A stretch of DNA of 64,000 nt, from positions 62,001-126,000 of the forward strand of contig JAMFSK010000041.1 of assembly GCA_026225235.1 (NCBI GenBank), read 5' to 3'. The notes under the pieces are model-generated. The model was given only the letters and a program-made list of their open reading frames with translations. It was not told where the DNA came from and made no database searches. Source of the DNA: Burkholderiales bacterium (GTDB lineage Bacteria > Pseudomonadota > Gammaproteobacteria > Burkholderiales > Burkholderiaceae). Positions 28,222 to 40,228 of the stretch are shown piece by piece. The number at the start of each line of letters is the position of its first letter. Positions within the stretch are counted from its first letter, which is position 1. Made by a program: the position numbers and the translations under genes.

Positions 28222-28968
28222 TTACCATCCGCTCCAGCGGGTCGCCAAGACGGCGAGCATCGCGAGGCTCGCAGTTTCGGTGCGCAAGACTCTGCTGCCG
28301 AGACTGACGGGCAGATAACCGGCCGCTAATGCGGCCGTTTCTTCGTCTGGCGCCAGGCCGCCCTCCGGGCCAATCAGGATTTCGACCGGGCCCGCGGGCG
28401 CCGCTGTTGGCAACGATTCAAGCCCGCCGGTGCCGCGCGGTGACAGCATCAGCCGCAATGGCGCGTCGGACGAGTCGATCCAGCGGTTGAAGTCGGTCGG
28501 GGCGTCGATGTCAGGAACGCGGTTGCGCCCGCATTGCTCGCAGGCCGCGCGTGCGAGCGCGCGCCAATGCTCGGTGCGACGTTGCGCGCGTTCACCGCTG
28601 AGGCGGACGACCGAGCGCGCCGTTGCCAGTGGCACCACGCGTTGCACGCCCAGTTCGATCGCCTTTTCCAATAGCCAGTCCATCTTGTCGCCACCGGCGA
28701 TGCCCTGTGCGAGCGTGATGGCGTAAGGCGTCTCGGCTTCGCGCGGTTCGTGCGGACCCAGCGTTGCCGTGGCGTGGCGTTTGCCGATCTCGCCAAGCGC
28801 CGCCGGATACTCGCCCCCCGTGCCGTCGAACAAGGTGACCGAGTCGCCGGCCTGCAGGCGCAGCACATGAAGATGGCGCACCACCTCCTCGGGTAACTCG
28901 ACGCTAGCGCCCGCGCTGAAAGGTTGCCGCTCGGCTTGCGGCGGTCTCGCGATAAAAAAACGCGGCAT
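28222..28968 (-). CDS. rsmE: 16S rRNA m3U1498 methyltransferase
   Basis: SPOUT-class enzyme that methylates N3 of U1498 in 16S rRNA. It has 248 residues: PRFFIARPPQ at the N-terminus (PUA-like), LAQGIAGGDKMDWLLEKAIELGVQ, RWRALARAACEQCGR-like segment, and the knot motifs EILIGPEGGLAPDE and LGSRVLRTETASLAML. It lies 5 bp after the VOC gene on the same strand and is convergent with barstar. Confidence 0.96.
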   Translation of the reverse strand: MPRFFIARPPQAERQPFSAGASVELPEEVVRHLHVLRLQAGDSVTLFDGTGGEYPAALGEIGKRHATATLGPHEPREAETPYAITLAQGIAGGDKMDWLLEKAIELGVQRVVPLATARSVVRLSGERAQRRTEHWRALARAACEQCGRNRVPDIDAPTDFNRWIDSSDAPLRLMLSPRGTGGLESLPTAAPAGPVEILIGPEGGLAPDEETAALAAGYLPVSLGSRVLRTETASLAMLAVLATRWSGW

Positions 28969-28973
28969 CGGCG

Positions 28974-29465
28974 TCAGGCGCTCGCGTCGCGCGGACGCCC
29001 TTTATGGGCGAGGCCCCACCGGTAGCCGTCAGGATCCTCGATCTGGCAGAAACGGTCGCCCCAGAACTGATCGCTCGGCGGCAGCAGCGATTTGCCGCCC
29101 GCCTCGACGGCCCGTGCATGGAGCGCGTCGACGTCGTTGACGTAGAGGTAGAACAATTGCGGCGCCTCGGTACCTGCCGAGCAAGGCGTCCGGGCCGTCG
29201 AGCCGAATGCGCCCTCGGGGGCAAACATGATGATCAACTGGCCTCGATAGCTCATCTCGACGTGCATGGTCGCGCCATCGTCATCGACCGCTTCACGGAC
29301 TTCAAAGCCGAAGGCCTTCTCATAGAAGGTGCGGCTCGCCTGCGCGTCGCGGACTGTCAGATAGGGTGTGAGCCAGCCAACATGGGCCGGGCGCGGGTCG
29401 GCCGGAGCGGAAGAGGCGTCGCTGGCGGCGCCGAACGGGCTGCGCTCAGAATCGGTTACGGACAT
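28974..29465 (-). CDS. VOC-superfamily (glyoxalase/bleomycin-resistance-like) protein
   Basis: A 163-residue VOC protein. A disordered 25-residue N-terminus precedes VGWLTPYLTVRDAQASRTFYEKAFGFEV, then MHVEMSYRGQLIIMFAPEG, and the second half LFYLYVNDVDALHARAVEAGG with FWGDRFCQIEDPDGYRWGLA. Family members include glyoxalases, dioxygenases and antibiotic-binding proteins; the pattern here is closest to the PhnB/YdfO-like general group, so no substrate can be assigned. The start at 29465 precedes the conserved core and skips a basic upstream stretch. It probably shares a transcript with rsmE. Confidence 0.82.
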   Translation of the reverse strand: MSVTDSERSPFGAASDASSAPADPRPAHVGWLTPYLTVRDAQASRTFYEKAFGFEVREAVDDDGATMHVEMSYRGQLIIMFAPEGAFGSTARTPCSAGTEAPQLFYLYVNDVDALHARAVEAGGKSLLPPSDQFWGDRFCQIEDPDGYRWGLAHKGRPRDASA

Positions 29466-29712
29466 CGATGCTCCACAAAAGCTCGCAGACTCTAGTTTGC
29501 CATGCGAGGGCGTGAGAATCAGCCACCGGCCTCGCCGCGACGGAGAGAGAGGGGCGAGACTGCCGCGCCGCAGGTCGGCTCGTTCCTGAGCCCGCATGGG
29601 ACGGGACACGCGGCGCGACACTCCCCGGTATTTTCTCGATCATCGTGGTGACCCCGTAAAAAACATACCGGTTCGCCCCCTCAAAGCGCAAAGCGCCGCC
29701 ATACCCATCTGG

Positions 29713-29718
29713 TAAAAT
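29713..29718 (+). promoter_or_regulatory. Candidate -10 element of tktA
   Basis: TAAAAT 80 bp before the tktA ATG, in a 333-bp divergent region (29466-29798) that otherwise shows only short AAAGCG repeats. No clear -35. Confidence 0.4.
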
Positions 29719-29798
29719 CCAACGCTTTGCCGCGCTTCCGTTTGGGTTCCGAGCGCGCCGCGGCGCCCCGTCCTCCGTTCCGTTCCGGGATTCCCGAT

Positions 29799-31847
29799 AT
29801 GACGACCACGTCCCTTAGCCCCTCCGCCCCCGTCGCTCCGAGTGCTCCCACGCGCATGGCCAACGCCATCCGCGCTCTCGCGATGGATGCCGTGCAGCAA
29901 GCCAATTCAGGCCACCCCGGGGCACCAATGGGCATGGCCGACATCGCGGTGGCCCTGTGGCACCGCCATCTGCGCCACAACCCGACGAACCCGCACTGGC
30001 CCGACCGCGACCGTTTCGTACTGTCCAACGGCCACGGCTCGATGCTGTTGTACTCGCTGCTGCACCTGACCGGCTACGACCTCCCGATCGAGGAGCTCAA
30101 GCGTTTCCGTCAGATGCATTCGAAGACGCCGGGTCACCCGGAATACGGCATGACGCCGGGCGTCGAGACGACCACCGGCCCGCTCGGCCAGGGTCTCGCG
30201 AATGCGGTCGGCATGGCGCTCGCGGAAGCCCTGCTCGCGCAGGAATTCAACGACGCCGACACGAAAATCGTCGATCACCACACCTATGTGTTCCTCGGCG
30301 ACGGCTGCCTGATGGAAGGCATTTCGCATGAAGCCTGCTCGATCGCCGGCACGCTCAAGCTCTCGAAGCTGATCGCGCTGTACGACGACAACGGCATCTC
30401 GATCGACGGTCATGTCGAGAACTGGTTTGCCGACGACACCCCGAAGCGTTTCGAAGCCTATGGCTGGAACGTGATCGCTCATGTCGACGGCCACAACATC
30501 GATGCCGTAGACGCGGCGATCCAGGCCGCTAAGACCGCCGATCGCCCGACGCTGATCTGCTGCAAGACGATCATCGGCAAGGGCTCGCCGAACAAGTCGA
30601 ATAGTCACGACTCGCACGGCTCGCCGCTGGGCGTGCAGGAAATCGCGGCGACTCGCGCCGCGCTGGGCTGGGAGTACGAGCCGTTCGTGATTCCGCAAGA
30701 CATCTACGACAGCTGGGACGCGAAGGCCACAGGCGCCGCATTCGAGAAAGAATGGACCGAACGCTTTGCCGCCTATGCCGCCAAGAACCCGGCCCGCGCC
30801 ATCGAGTTTGAGCGCCGCATGAAGAGCGAGCTGCCGCACGATTTTGACGAACAGGCGAAGGGCATCATCGACGCCGCCATCGTCAAGGGCGAAACGATCG
30901 CCACCCGCAAGGCTTCGCAGCAGACGCTCGACGGCTTGGCCGCCGCACTGCCTGAACTGCTCGGCGGCTCAGCCGACCTGACGGGTTCGAACCTGACCAA
31001 CTGGAAGGCGAGCAAGCCGGTCCGCGCGGGTCACGACGGCGCGATCCAGTGGGGCAATCACGTGAACTGGGGCGTGCGTGAATTCGGCATGAGCGCCGCG
31101 CTCAACGGGATTGCGCTGCACGGCGGCTACCTGCCGTTCGGCGGCACCTTCCTGACGTTCTCGGACTACAGCCGCAATGCCTTGCGCATGGCGGCCCTGA
31201 TGAAGATCCGCACGATCTTCGTGTTCACGCATGATTCGATCGGCCTGGGTGAAGACGGCCCGACCCACCAGTCCGTCGAACACGTGTCGAGCCTGCGCCT
31301 GATTCCGCAACTCGACGTCTGGCGCCCGGGCGACACGGTCGAAACCGCAGTGACCTGGACCGAGGCCGCCAAGCATCATGGCCCGAGCGTGGTGATCTTC
31401 ACGCGGCAGAACCTGCAGTTCAACGAGCGCACCGACCGTCAGGTCGAGGGCATCAAGAAGGGCGGCTATGTGCTGGTCGACTGGGACGAAGAGTTCGTCT
31501 CGCGCAAGCTGATCCTGATCGCGACGGGTTCGGAAGTTGAACTCGCGGTCAAGTCGGTCGAGGCACTCAAGCAGGCGGGCATTGGTGCACGCGTCGTCTC
31601 GATGCCGTCGACGACGGTCTTCGATCGTCAGGATGCGGACTGGAAAGAATACGTCTTGCCGAAGGGCGTCACGCGCGTGGCGATCGAAACCGGCGTAACC
31701 AGCTTCTGGCACAAGTATGTGGGCCTCGAAGGCGGTGTCGTCGGCATGGATACGTTTGGCGAATCGGCTCCCGCGGGCGAGCTCTTCAAGCATTTCGGTT
31801 TCACCGTCGAGAACGTTGTCGCGACTGCGAAGCGCGTGCTCGGCTAA
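29799..31847 (+). CDS. tktA: Transketolase
   Basis: Thiamine-diphosphate enzyme moving two-carbon units in the pentose phosphate (or Calvin) pathway. It has 682 residues. N-terminal domain: [44 protein letters not shown], and the cofactor motif [15 protein letters not shown]. Middle domain: [18 protein letters not shown] and [17 protein letters not shown]-terminal domain: [14 protein letters not shown]. The start at 29799 leaves a 20-residue Ser/Pro-rich lead. gapA follows 26 bp later, so the pair is likely one transcript ending at the terminator after gapA. Confidence 0.96.
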   Translation: MTTTSLSPSAPVAPSAPTRMANAIRALAMDAVQQANSGHPGAPMGMADIAVALWHRHLRHNPTNPHWPDRDRFVLSNGHGSMLLYSLLHLTGYDLPIEELKRFRQMHSKTPGHPEYGMTPGVETTTGPLGQGLANAVGMALAEALLAQEFNDADTKIVDHHTYVFLGDGCLMEGISHEACSIAGTLKLSKLIALYDDNGISIDGHVENWFADDTPKRFEAYGWNVIAHVDGHNIDAVDAAIQAAKTADRPTLICCKTIIGKGSPNKSNSHDSHGSPLGVQEIAATRAALGWEYEPFVIPQDIYDSWDAKATGAAFEKEWTERFAAYAAKNPARAIEFERRMKSELPHDFDEQAKGIIDAAIVKGETIATRKASQQTLDGLAAALPELLGGSADLTGSNLTNWKASKPVRAGHDGAIQWGNHVNWGVREFGMSAALNGIALHGGYLPFGGTFLTFSDYSRNALRMAALMKIRTIFVFTHDSIGLGEDGPTHQSVEHVSSLRLIPQLDVWRPGDTVETAVTWTEAAKHHGPSVVIFTRQNLQFNERTDRQVEGIKKGGYVLVDWDEEFVSRKLILIATGSEVELAVKSVEALKQAGIGARVVSMPSTTVFDRQDADWKEYVLPKGVTRVAIETGVTSFWHKYVGLEGGVVGMDTFGESAPAGELFKHFGFTVENVVATAKRVLG

Positions 31848-31873
31848 GTTATTGACACTCAGGAGATAAGGAC

Positions 31874-32884
31874 ATGGCAATTCGCGTTGCAATCAACGGC
31901 TACGGCCGGATCGGACGGAACACGCTGCGCGCTTTCTACGAAGAAGGCAAAAAGCACGACATCGAAATCGTCGCGATCAATGACCTCGGCAATGCGCATA
32001 CCAACGCCCATCTGACGCAGTACGACACGGTGCACGGCAAGTTCCCCGGCACCATCACGGTCGACGGCGATTACATGGTCGTCAACGGTGACCGGATCCG
32101 CGTGCTCGCGAACCGCAACCCGGCCGAACTGCCGTGGGGCGAACTCAAGGTCGATGTGGTGCTCGAATGCACGGGCTTTTTCACGACGAAGGAAAAGGCC
32201 AGCGCGCACATCAAGGGTGGCGCGAAGAAGGTGGTGATCTCGGCGCCGGGTGGCAAGGATGTCGACGCGACGATCGTCTATGGCGTGAACCACAAGACGC
32301 TGAAGAAGGAACACACGGTCATCTCGAACGCATCGTGCACGACCAACTGCCTCGCGCCGCTGGTTCAGCCGCTGCATGAAAAGCTGGGTGTGGTGTCGGG
32401 CCTGATGACGACGATCCACTCCTACACGAACGACCAGGTGCTGACCGACGTCTATCACGAAGACCTGCGTCGCGCGCGCTCGGCCACGCAGAGCATGATC
32501 CCGACGAAGACCGGTGCGGCTTCGGCTGTCGGCTTGGTGCTGCCGGAACTTAATGGCAAGCTCGACGGCTATGCGATCCGCGTGCCGACGATCAATGTGT
32601 CGATCGTTGACCTGTCGTTCATCGCCGCGCGTGAAACCACGGTCGAAGAAGTGAACCAGATCCTGAAGGACGCATCGGAAGGCGAACTCAAGGGCATTCT
32701 CGAGTACAACACGCTGCCGCTCGTGTCGCACGACTTTAACCACAACCCGGCATCGTCGAGCTTTGACGCGACGCTGACCAAGGTCTCGGGCAACCTCGTG
32801 AAGGTCTCGAGCTGGTACGACAACGAGTGGGGCTTCTCGAACCGGATGCTCGACACGACCGTCGCACTGGCCAACGCGCAGTAA
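31874..32884 (+). CDS. gapA: Glyceraldehyde-3-phosphate dehydrogenase, type I
   Basis: Oxidises glyceraldehyde 3-phosphate with NAD+ and phosphate. It has 336 residues: [17 protein letters not shown] at the N-terminus, the catalytic cysteine Cys155 in [13 protein letters not shown], the histidine segment near [11 protein letters not shown], and [14 protein letters not shown] at the end. AGGAG precedes the start. It follows tktA by 26 bp and closes with a strong intrinsic terminator. Confidence 0.97.
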   Translation: MAIRVAINGYGRIGRNTLRAFYEEGKKHDIEIVAINDLGNAHTNAHLTQYDTVHGKFPGTITVDGDYMVVNGDRIRVLANRNPAELPWGELKVDVVLECTGFFTTKEKASAHIKGGAKKVVISAPGGKDVDATIVYGVNHKTLKKEHTVISNASCTTNCLAPLVQPLHEKLGVVSGLMTTIHSYTNDQVLTDVYHEDLRRARSATQSMIPTKTGAASAVGLVLPELNGKLDGYAIRVPTINVSIVDLSFIAARETTVEEVNQILKDASEGELKGILEYNTLPLVSHDFNHNPASSSFDATLTKVSGNLVKVSSWYDNEWGFSNRMLDTTVALANAQ

Positions 32885-32919
32885 GCGCTGGCGGAGTAAG
32901 CAAGATCGCTGTATCCCGG

Positions 32920-32950
32920 TACCGGCCACGAGTGTGGCCGGTATTGTTTG
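32920..32950 (+). terminator. Intrinsic terminator of tktA-gapA
   Basis: Perfect 10-bp stem TACCGGCCAC/GTGGCCGGTA with GAGT loop, followed by TTGTTTG, 36 bp after gapA. Confidence 0.85.
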
Positions 32951-33381
32951 TGGGAGCGATGCCTGTTGACACCCTTCCGGCAGGTGTCGATGCCACCCGC
33001 CTCGGAGGCGTTATTGCAGCGCAGGCGGGTCCGCCCCTGAAGAGGGTTCGCAGATCTCTCAAGAGGCTAACGAGCCCCGGCATATGCCAGTTGAACCGAG
33101 CAATGACCCACGGGCCGACCCGATTGACCCAGCGGGATGGCTCGGTTGCTGAAGGTGTCGTTGGCTAGCGGGAGCGCCGGGGTGGGCACGGTCGTCGCCG
33201 GTCGCATCGCCGTGGGCGTAAAAACGAGCCTCTCGTCTGCCGGGTTTGAGACTTGGCCGATGGCTCGGCTTGGTGAGAGCGATGTGGATGCAGGATGGGT
33301 CCGGCTTGCCAGTGCGCGGTGAGCGTCGACGCTCGAGATGAGGTGCTCAACCGTACCTCGAAGACAGGGGGTTTCACGAAC

Positions 33382-33558
33382 CGTGGGTCGCGCCGGATGC
33401 GGTGAAGTTCCCCGAAGGAAGTCTTCGACAGTGCCTGGACGATTTGACGCCTCACGCGCCGTAGCTCGCGCCGGATGCGGGGAGTTCTCGCGAAGGAAGC
33501 CTTCGACCGCGCCAGGATGGATCGGCGGTTCGCGTGAAGTTCGGCGACCCGGATGCGG
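33382..33558 (+). repeat. Degenerate tandem repeat, 78-bp period
   Basis: The block CGCCGGATGCGG starts at 33391 and 33469 and recurs as ACCCGGATGCGG at 33547, exactly 78 bp apart each time. Flanking bases match too: AAGTTC.CCGAAGGAAG.CTTCGAC in units 1 and 2. A weaker copy of the unit's second half lies at about 33343-33381. 78 is divisible by three: a plus-strand frame reads a 26-residue repeat (STVPGRFDASRAVARAGCGE type), and the minus frame is also open. Coding status is unknown. Confidence 0.75.
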
Positions 33559-33592
33559 TCAGGCCGTGGCAAAGACATCCTGCGTTGAAGAA

Positions 33593-33638
33593 GCACGCCA
33601 TGCGGTTGGCGTGCCCGCCTCGGAAACGGGATTTTTTT
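33593..33638 (+). terminator. Hairpin(s) with T7 run after the 78-bp repeats
   Basis: GCACGCCA/TGGCGTGC (8-bp stem, 6-nt loop, 33593-33614), then a short CCCG/CGGG stem and seven T at 33632-33638. Reads as a plus-strand terminator, implying a plus transcript through the repeats, although the 4-bp stem next to the T-run is weak. Confidence 0.4.
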
Positions 33639-33649
33639 CTCTGCGACCG

Positions 33650-33811
33650 TCAGCCATTCGGCCAGCGTTTTCTCGCGCGCCGCGCCGAGTGACGTAGCCG
33701 AAGCGGGTGAGGGGAAAGGATAAGTGGCACCGGCTTCGCCGCACCCGGGCGATGCGTCGGGCCAAGGGCTGGACGCGGTATCGTGATCCCGGTTCCTTCG
33801 CTGGCAGACAT
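33650..33811 (-). CDS. Possible 53-residue small ORF downstream of fur
   Basis: ATG at 33811 with GAAGGAG seven bases upstream, an almost ideal ribosome-binding site. The peptide begins MSASEGTGITIPRPALGPTH and ends in a basic stretch (LRHSARRARKRWPNG); no domain is recognised. The Shine-Dalgarno is in the 3' arm of a hairpin. The ORF points away from fur on the same strand, 180 bp after its stop. It may be a real small protein, a leader peptide or chance. Confidence 0.3.
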   Translation of the reverse strand: MSASEGTGITIPRPALGPTHRPGAAKPVPLILSPHPLRLRHSARRARKRWPNG

Positions 33812-33815
33812 GGCG

Positions 33816-33838
33816 AACTCCTTCGATGAAGAGGAGTT
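33816..33838 (-). promoter_or_regulatory. Hairpin containing the small ORF's Shine-Dalgarno
   Basis: Minus strand AACTCCT/AGGAGTT, 7-bp stem, 9-nt loop; the 3' arm is the AGGAG before the ATG at 33811. Read on the plus strand the same hairpin ends in TTTT and could be a terminator. Which role applies cannot be decided here. Confidence 0.4.
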
Positions 33839-33990
33839 TTCAGCCTAGGCGATGCCGCGGGTGCTCGGTCCCCGCTGCGTCAAACTGCCGCAGGGCAATC
33901 CCTGAATGGGGTGAATCTGATCGGAATCTGCAACTTGCGGTAATTCGGCGCCGCGCCCAAACGTGCGAGACTGCGGCACCATGTCGGCAT

Positions 33991-34419
33991 TCAGTGTTTC
34001 TTGTGCGGGCAGTGCGTTTTAGTGCAGCCGCCATAAAGTGCCAACGCATGTTCATGCAGCGCAAAACCGCGCTCGCTGGCGATGAGTTGCTGGCGGCGCT
34101 CGATTTCCGCGTCGTAGAACTCTTCGACGCGGCCGCAGTCCACGCAGACGAGGTGGTCGTGGTGGGTGCCTTCGTTGAGTTCGAAGACGGCCTTGCCTGA
34201 TTCGAAGTTGCTGCGATTGAGCAAGCCGGCCTGTTCGAACTGCGTGAGCACCCGATAGACCGTCGCGAGACCGATGTCGAGTTCCTCGTGCAGCAGGTGC
34301 CGATAGACGTCTTCGGCAGTGAGGTGCCGCACGTTGCTGTTCTGGAATATCTCCAGGATCTTCAGGCGCGGCAGCGTCGCCTTGAGCCCGATATTTTTCA
34401 GGTCGGCGGGATTGGTCAT
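33991..34419 (-). CDS. fur: Ferric uptake regulator Fur
   Basis: Iron-responsive repressor, 142 residues. Winged-helix domain with [17 protein letters not shown] and [31 protein letters not shown]; metal-binding region [16 protein letters not shown] with the Cys-x2-Cys pair, and a second cysteine pair at the C-terminus ([11 protein letters not shown]). Length and motifs are typical of Fur rather than Zur or PerR. It is divergent from bamE with a 92-bp shared regulatory region, a common betaproteobacterial arrangement. Confidence 0.97.
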   Translation of the reverse strand: MTNPADLKNIGLKATLPRLKILEIFQNSNVRHLTAEDVYRHLLHEELDIGLATVYRVLTQFEQAGLLNRSNFESGKAVFELNEGTHHDHLVCVDCGRVEEFYDAEIERRQQLIASERGFALHEHALALYGGCTKTHCPHKKH

Positions 34420-34437
34420 GGCTAGGCATCCCTAGAG

Positions 34438-34443
34438 TACAAT
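34438..34443 (+). promoter_or_regulatory. Candidate -10 element in the fur-bamE region
   Basis: TACAAT 68 bp before the bamE ATG; a second AT-rich stretch CATAAT lies at 34457-34462. No good -35, and I could not place a convincing Fur box. Confidence 0.35.
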
Positions 34444-34511
34444 ACGAGGCCCCAATCATAATGGGTTTTCCTGGGCGGCATCAAAGATCTCGCGTCAACG
34501 AACGCGGAACA

Positions 34512-35372
34512 ATGGGTGAAATGAGTTCAACTTTCTTCAATCGTGGCGTGCGCCACGCGGGTTTCCTGACTGTCGCCATCGTCACCACGTTTGTCCTTGC
34601 GTCCTGCGACACATACAACAGCGTGACGCATAAGGTCGTAGACCGGCTGACGCCCTACCATCTGACCATCGAGCAAGGTAATTTCGTTTCGAACGAGACC
34701 GCCGCGCAGTTGCAGAAGGGCATGTCGCGCGACCAGGTCAAGACCCTGCTCGGTACGCCGTTGCTGACCGACATGTTCCATCAGGACCGCTGGGACTACG
34801 TCTTCACGTTCCGTCGCGGGCCGACCGTGATCGTCGAGCAGCGTGACCTCACCGTCTATTTCAATGGCGACTCGCTCGACCATTGGACCGGCGCTACCGA
34901 TTTGCCGAGCGAGCAGGAATTGCTTGCCGCGATCGATGGCGACAACAAGGCGAGCAATCTGCTGCGGCAGGAGCGTGAGCAAAAGGCAGCGGCAGCAGCA
35001 GCGGCTTCGGCCGCGGGCGAAGCCGCGTCCGCGCCGGAAACCGCCGCCGCCAGTGCGCCGGCCTCGGGCCCGGCGCCGAACGTGGCGGCTGCGAATGCGG
35101 CCAATGCGTCGATCGATCTCACGCCGTCGCGCGACCAGAAGCCTACGCCGAATGGCTCGCAAGTGCCGCAGCCGACTATCGGCGGCAATGTCCAGACGCC
35201 GAACGGTCAACCGCAGATCAGTCTGAAGCGTCAACCGCCGCCGCAGTACCAGGGCCAGACGCAGTCCGACAGCGGGCTTGACCGTGTGCTCAGCGCGAGC
35301 GACGCCGTGCCGGGCGGTGCGCCGGCCAGCGCGCCCTCCGCTGCGCCGCCGGGATCGGGAAGCAGCAATTGA
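34512..35372 (+). CDS. bamE: Outer membrane assembly lipoprotein BamE with long C-terminal tail
   Basis: BAM-complex lipoprotein of the outer membrane. It has 286 residues. The signal peptide ends in lipobox VLASC (Cys32). The SmpA/OmlA domain is at about 45-125: [58 protein letters not shown]. From about residue 158 a 130-residue Ala/Pro/Gln/Ser-rich tail follows, absent from the 113-residue E. coli protein and probably disordered. A start at 34521 is equally possible. The stop overlaps dapB (TGATG). Confidence 0.95.
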   Translation: MGEMSSTFFNRGVRHAGFLTVAIVTTFVLASCDTYNSVTHKVVDRLTPYHLTIEQGNFVSNETAAQLQKGMSRDQVKTLLGTPLLTDMFHQDRWDYVFTFRRGPTVIVEQRDLTVYFNGDSLDHWTGATDLPSEQELLAAIDGDNKASNLLRQEREQKAAAAAAASAAGEAASAPETAAASAPASGPAPNVAAANAANASIDLTPSRDQKPTPNGSQVPQPTIGGNVQTPNGQPQISLKRQPPPQYQGQTQSDSGLDRVLSASDAVPGGAPASAPSAAPPGSGSSN

Positions 35373-36169
35373 TGAAGATTGCGATTGCGGGTGCGTCGGG
35401 CCGGATGGGGCGGATGCTCGTCGAAACCGTGCTCGCCGCCCCAGATGCGCAGCTTTCCGGTGCGCTCGGCCGTGCCGGCAGCGCGGCGTTCGGCCAGGAT
35501 GCAGGGGCTTTTCTCGGTCGCACGACGGGCATGACGATCACCGACCATGTCGATGCGGTGCTCTCGCAATCGGATTATCTGATCGACTTCACCCGTCCCG
35601 ACAGCACGCTCGAGCATCTGACGCTCGCGCGACGCCACGGCGTGAAGATGATCATCGGCACGACCGGTTTTGACGACGCGCAGAAGGCTGCACTTGCGGC
35701 AGCCGCGCAGGATCTGGCGATCGTGTTTGCACCGAACATGAGTGTGGGCGTCAATGTCACGTTCAAGCTCCTGGATCTCGCCGCCCGTTTCCTCTCGACG
35801 GGCTATGACATCGAGATCATCGAGGCGCATCACCGCAACAAGGTCGATGCGCCGTCGGGCACGGCGCTGCGCATGGGTGAAGTGATTGCCGATGCGCTCG
35901 GGCGCAATCTGTCCGAAGTCGCCGTCTATGGCCGTGAAGGCGTGACCGGCGAACGGGATCCCTCGACGATCGGATTTGCGACGGTGCGCGGCGGCGATAT
36001 CGTCGGCGACCACACGGTGCTGTTCGCCGGAATTGGCGAACGTATCGAGATCTCGCACAAATCGTCGAGCCGGGTCAGCTATGCGCGCGGCGCCCTCGTG
36101 GCCGCCCGCTTCCTCGCCGACAAGTCGCACGGCCTGTTCGATATGCAGGACGTGCTCGGCCTGGCCTGA
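35372..36169 (+). CDS. dapB: 4-hydroxy-tetrahydrodipicolinate reductase
   Basis: Diaminopimelate/lysine pathway reductase, 265 residues. Rossmann motif [15 protein letters not shown] at the N-terminus, [13 protein letters not shown], and the signature [19 protein letters not shown] with the catalytic histidine and lysine. The ATG shares a base with the bamE stop (TGATG), so coupled translation is likely. exbB starts 41 bp after the stop. Confidence 0.97.
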   Translation: MKIAIAGASGRMGRMLVETVLAAPDAQLSGALGRAGSAAFGQDAGAFLGRTTGMTITDHVDAVLSQSDYLIDFTRPDSTLEHLTLARRHGVKMIIGTTGFDDAQKAALAAAAQDLAIVFAPNMSVGVNVTFKLLDLAARFLSTGYDIEIIEAHHRNKVDAPSGTALRMGEVIADALGRNLSEVAVYGREGVTGERDPSTIGFATVRGGDIVGDHTVLFAGIGERIEISHKSSSRVSYARGALVAARFLADKSHGLFDMQDVLGLA

Positions 36170-36210
36170 GCCGGCTTCCTGCCGTACGGCCATTTTTCAG
36201 GGAGCGGTGC

Positions 36211-36996
36211 ATGGGTGAAACCGGCGTAATCCATTTCCTGCGTACTGGCGATGCGGTCACCCACGCGGTGGCGTGGCTGCTGCTGGCGATGTCCATCGCG
36301 AGCTGGTGTTTCCTCTTGGTCAAAGGCTGGATGCTCACCCGCGCACGCCGTCAAGCACCGCGAGCGGTCGCCGCATTCTGGCAGGCGCCGACGCTGCGCG
36401 ATGGCGTGAGCGCGATGCGCAGCAAAGATGCCGAACGGGTTTTCACGCCGCTTGCCGAGGCGGCGCTGCACAGTCTTGAAGCCGATGTACCAGGAGCCCT
36501 GTTGCAAAGGGTGGAGCGCGGCGACCGGGTCATGCGCAGCCTGCGTCACGCCTTGCAACGTTCCCAGCGTCGTCTCGAATTCGGTCAGGTCCTGCTGGCC
36601 TCGATCGGCAGCACGGCGCCATTTGTCGGCCTGCTCGGCACTGTCTGGGGGATCTACCACGCGCTCGGCAGCATTGCCTCGAGCGGACAGGCATCGATCG
36701 ACAGCGTCGCCGGCCCGGTCGGCGAGACGTTGATCATGACGGCCTTCGGCCTCGTCGTCGCCATTCCAGCGGTGATTGCCTACAACATCCTCGGGCGCCT
36801 CGTGCGCCAGCTCGGCGAAGACCTCGATGGTTTTGCGCGCGACCTTCATGCATTCGCCTGCGCGCCATCGGATGCGGTGGCAGTGAAGGGGGTCGCCACT
36901 GGCACAACGGGGATAGCGGCTGCGGCCGGGACCGCTGGCGCGGGCGAAGCGGCCCCGTCGCTGGCGCGCGCAGCCTCGGTACGGTCCGAGATCTAA
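36211..36996 (+). CDS. exbB: MotA/TolQ/ExbB proton-channel family protein
   Basis: Inner-membrane proton-channel subunit, 261 residues with three membrane segments: about 16-37 (HAVAWLLLAMSIASWCFLLV), about 130-152 (VLLASIGSTAPFVGLLGTVWG) and about 172-195 (TLIMTAFGLVVAIPAVIAYN). The conserved TAPFVGLLGTVWGIY and proline-threonine region are intact. A 45-residue Ala/Thr/Gly-rich C-terminal tail is extra. An AGGGAG ribosome-binding site precedes the start. With the adjacent ExbD-like gene it would energise TonB or Tol-type transport; which one is unresolved because no tonB or tolA is in the window. Confidence 0.9.
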   Translation: MGETGVIHFLRTGDAVTHAVAWLLLAMSIASWCFLLVKGWMLTRARRQAPRAVAAFWQAPTLRDGVSAMRSKDAERVFTPLAEAALHSLEADVPGALLQRVERGDRVMRSLRHALQRSQRRLEFGQVLLASIGSTAPFVGLLGTVWGIYHALGSIASSGQASIDSVAGPVGETLIMTAFGLVVAIPAVIAYNILGRLVRQLGEDLDGFARDLHAFACAPSDAVAVKGVATGTTGIAAAAGTAGAGEAAPSLARAASVRSEI

Positions 36997-37029
36997 CGCC
37001 TGACCCTATAGCGCTGAACGGAGGCACCC

Positions 37030-37479
37030 ATGGCATTCGGTGGTTTCGGCAAGGACGAGCGCAATGCGCCGATGTCCGACATCAACATGACACCACTGAT
37101 CGACGTGATGCTCGTGCTCCTGGTGATCTTCATCATCACGGCGCCGTTGCTCACGCGTGCGGTCAAGCTCGACTTGCCGCGCGCGAACGCCTCCGCGTCG
37201 CCCGACACCGCGCAAACCATCGAATTGTCGATCGATGCGCAAGGTCAACTGTTCTGGGAGCGCGAGCCCCTCAGCGAAACTCAGTTGCGCAGCCGTTTCG
37301 CCGCCGCTGGCAAACAGGCATCGCCGCCGGAGATTCATCTGCGCGCCGATCGCGCCACGCGCTACGAGACGATTGCCCGTGTGATGGCCGATGCGCAGGG
37401 CGCGAACCTCACACGCATCGGTTTTGTCACGCGACCCGATACGTCGGCGTCCGCAACGGTGTCCGTCCCCACCCCGTGA
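37030..37479 (+). CDS. exbD: ExbD/TolR-family energy-transduction protein
   Basis: Partner of the preceding ExbB-like channel, 149 residues. N-in, one membrane helix (about 22-42) with the essential aspartate Asp25 in INMTPLIDVMLVLLVIFII, then a periplasmic domain ending in ETIARVMADAQGANLTRIGFVT. A GGAGG site lies before the ATG, 33 bp after exbB. Family membership is clear; ExbD versus TolR cannot be decided from sequence alone, though a stand-alone pair near metabolic genes favours ExbD. Confidence 0.9.
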   Translation: MAFGGFGKDERNAPMSDINMTPLIDVMLVLLVIFIITAPLLTRAVKLDLPRANASASPDTAQTIELSIDAQGQLFWEREPLSETQLRSRFAAAGKQASPPEIHLRADRATRYETIARVMADAQGANLTRIGFVTRPDTSASATVSVPTP

Positions 37480-37536
37480 GCCTCGCCGGCAAGGACCGCG
37501 GCCGCACACCGGCGAATCGGCCCACGCGCCTGACGG

Positions 37537-37542
37537 TATAAT
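37537..37542 (+). promoter_or_regulatory. -10 element of leuS
   Basis: Perfect TATAAT, 76 bp before the leuS ATG. No matching -35 is obvious. Confidence 0.5.
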
Positions 37543-37591
37543 CGCCGTTCGCCCCAATTTTCTTTGCGCGCCTTCCTTTTTCGGCGCGTGA

Positions 37592-40227
<2,636 letters not shown>

Positions 40228-40228
<1 letters not shown>

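Larger units (their letters stand above)
32951..33990. other. 1.04-kb region without a convincing gene
   Basis: Between the gapA terminator and the fur stop. GC-rich, open in several frames on both strands, but none of the translations has a recognisable domain. It contains the 78-bp repeat (33382-33558), a hairpin with T7 run (33593-33638) and a small minus-strand ORF behind a hairpin (33650-33838). The left 400 bp and the stretch 33840-33990 show nothing I can name. Confidence 0.6.

Noticed and set aside
31852..31857. TTGACA before gapA as a separate promoter
   Set aside because: A -10 at 17 bp would lie inside gapA and is not TATAAT-like; gapA more likely reads from the tktA promoter.
33165..33596. 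143-codon minus-strand protein over the 78-bp repeats
   Set aside because: Kept only as a repeat. Both strands are open and there is no ribosome site or domain to choose a coding strand.
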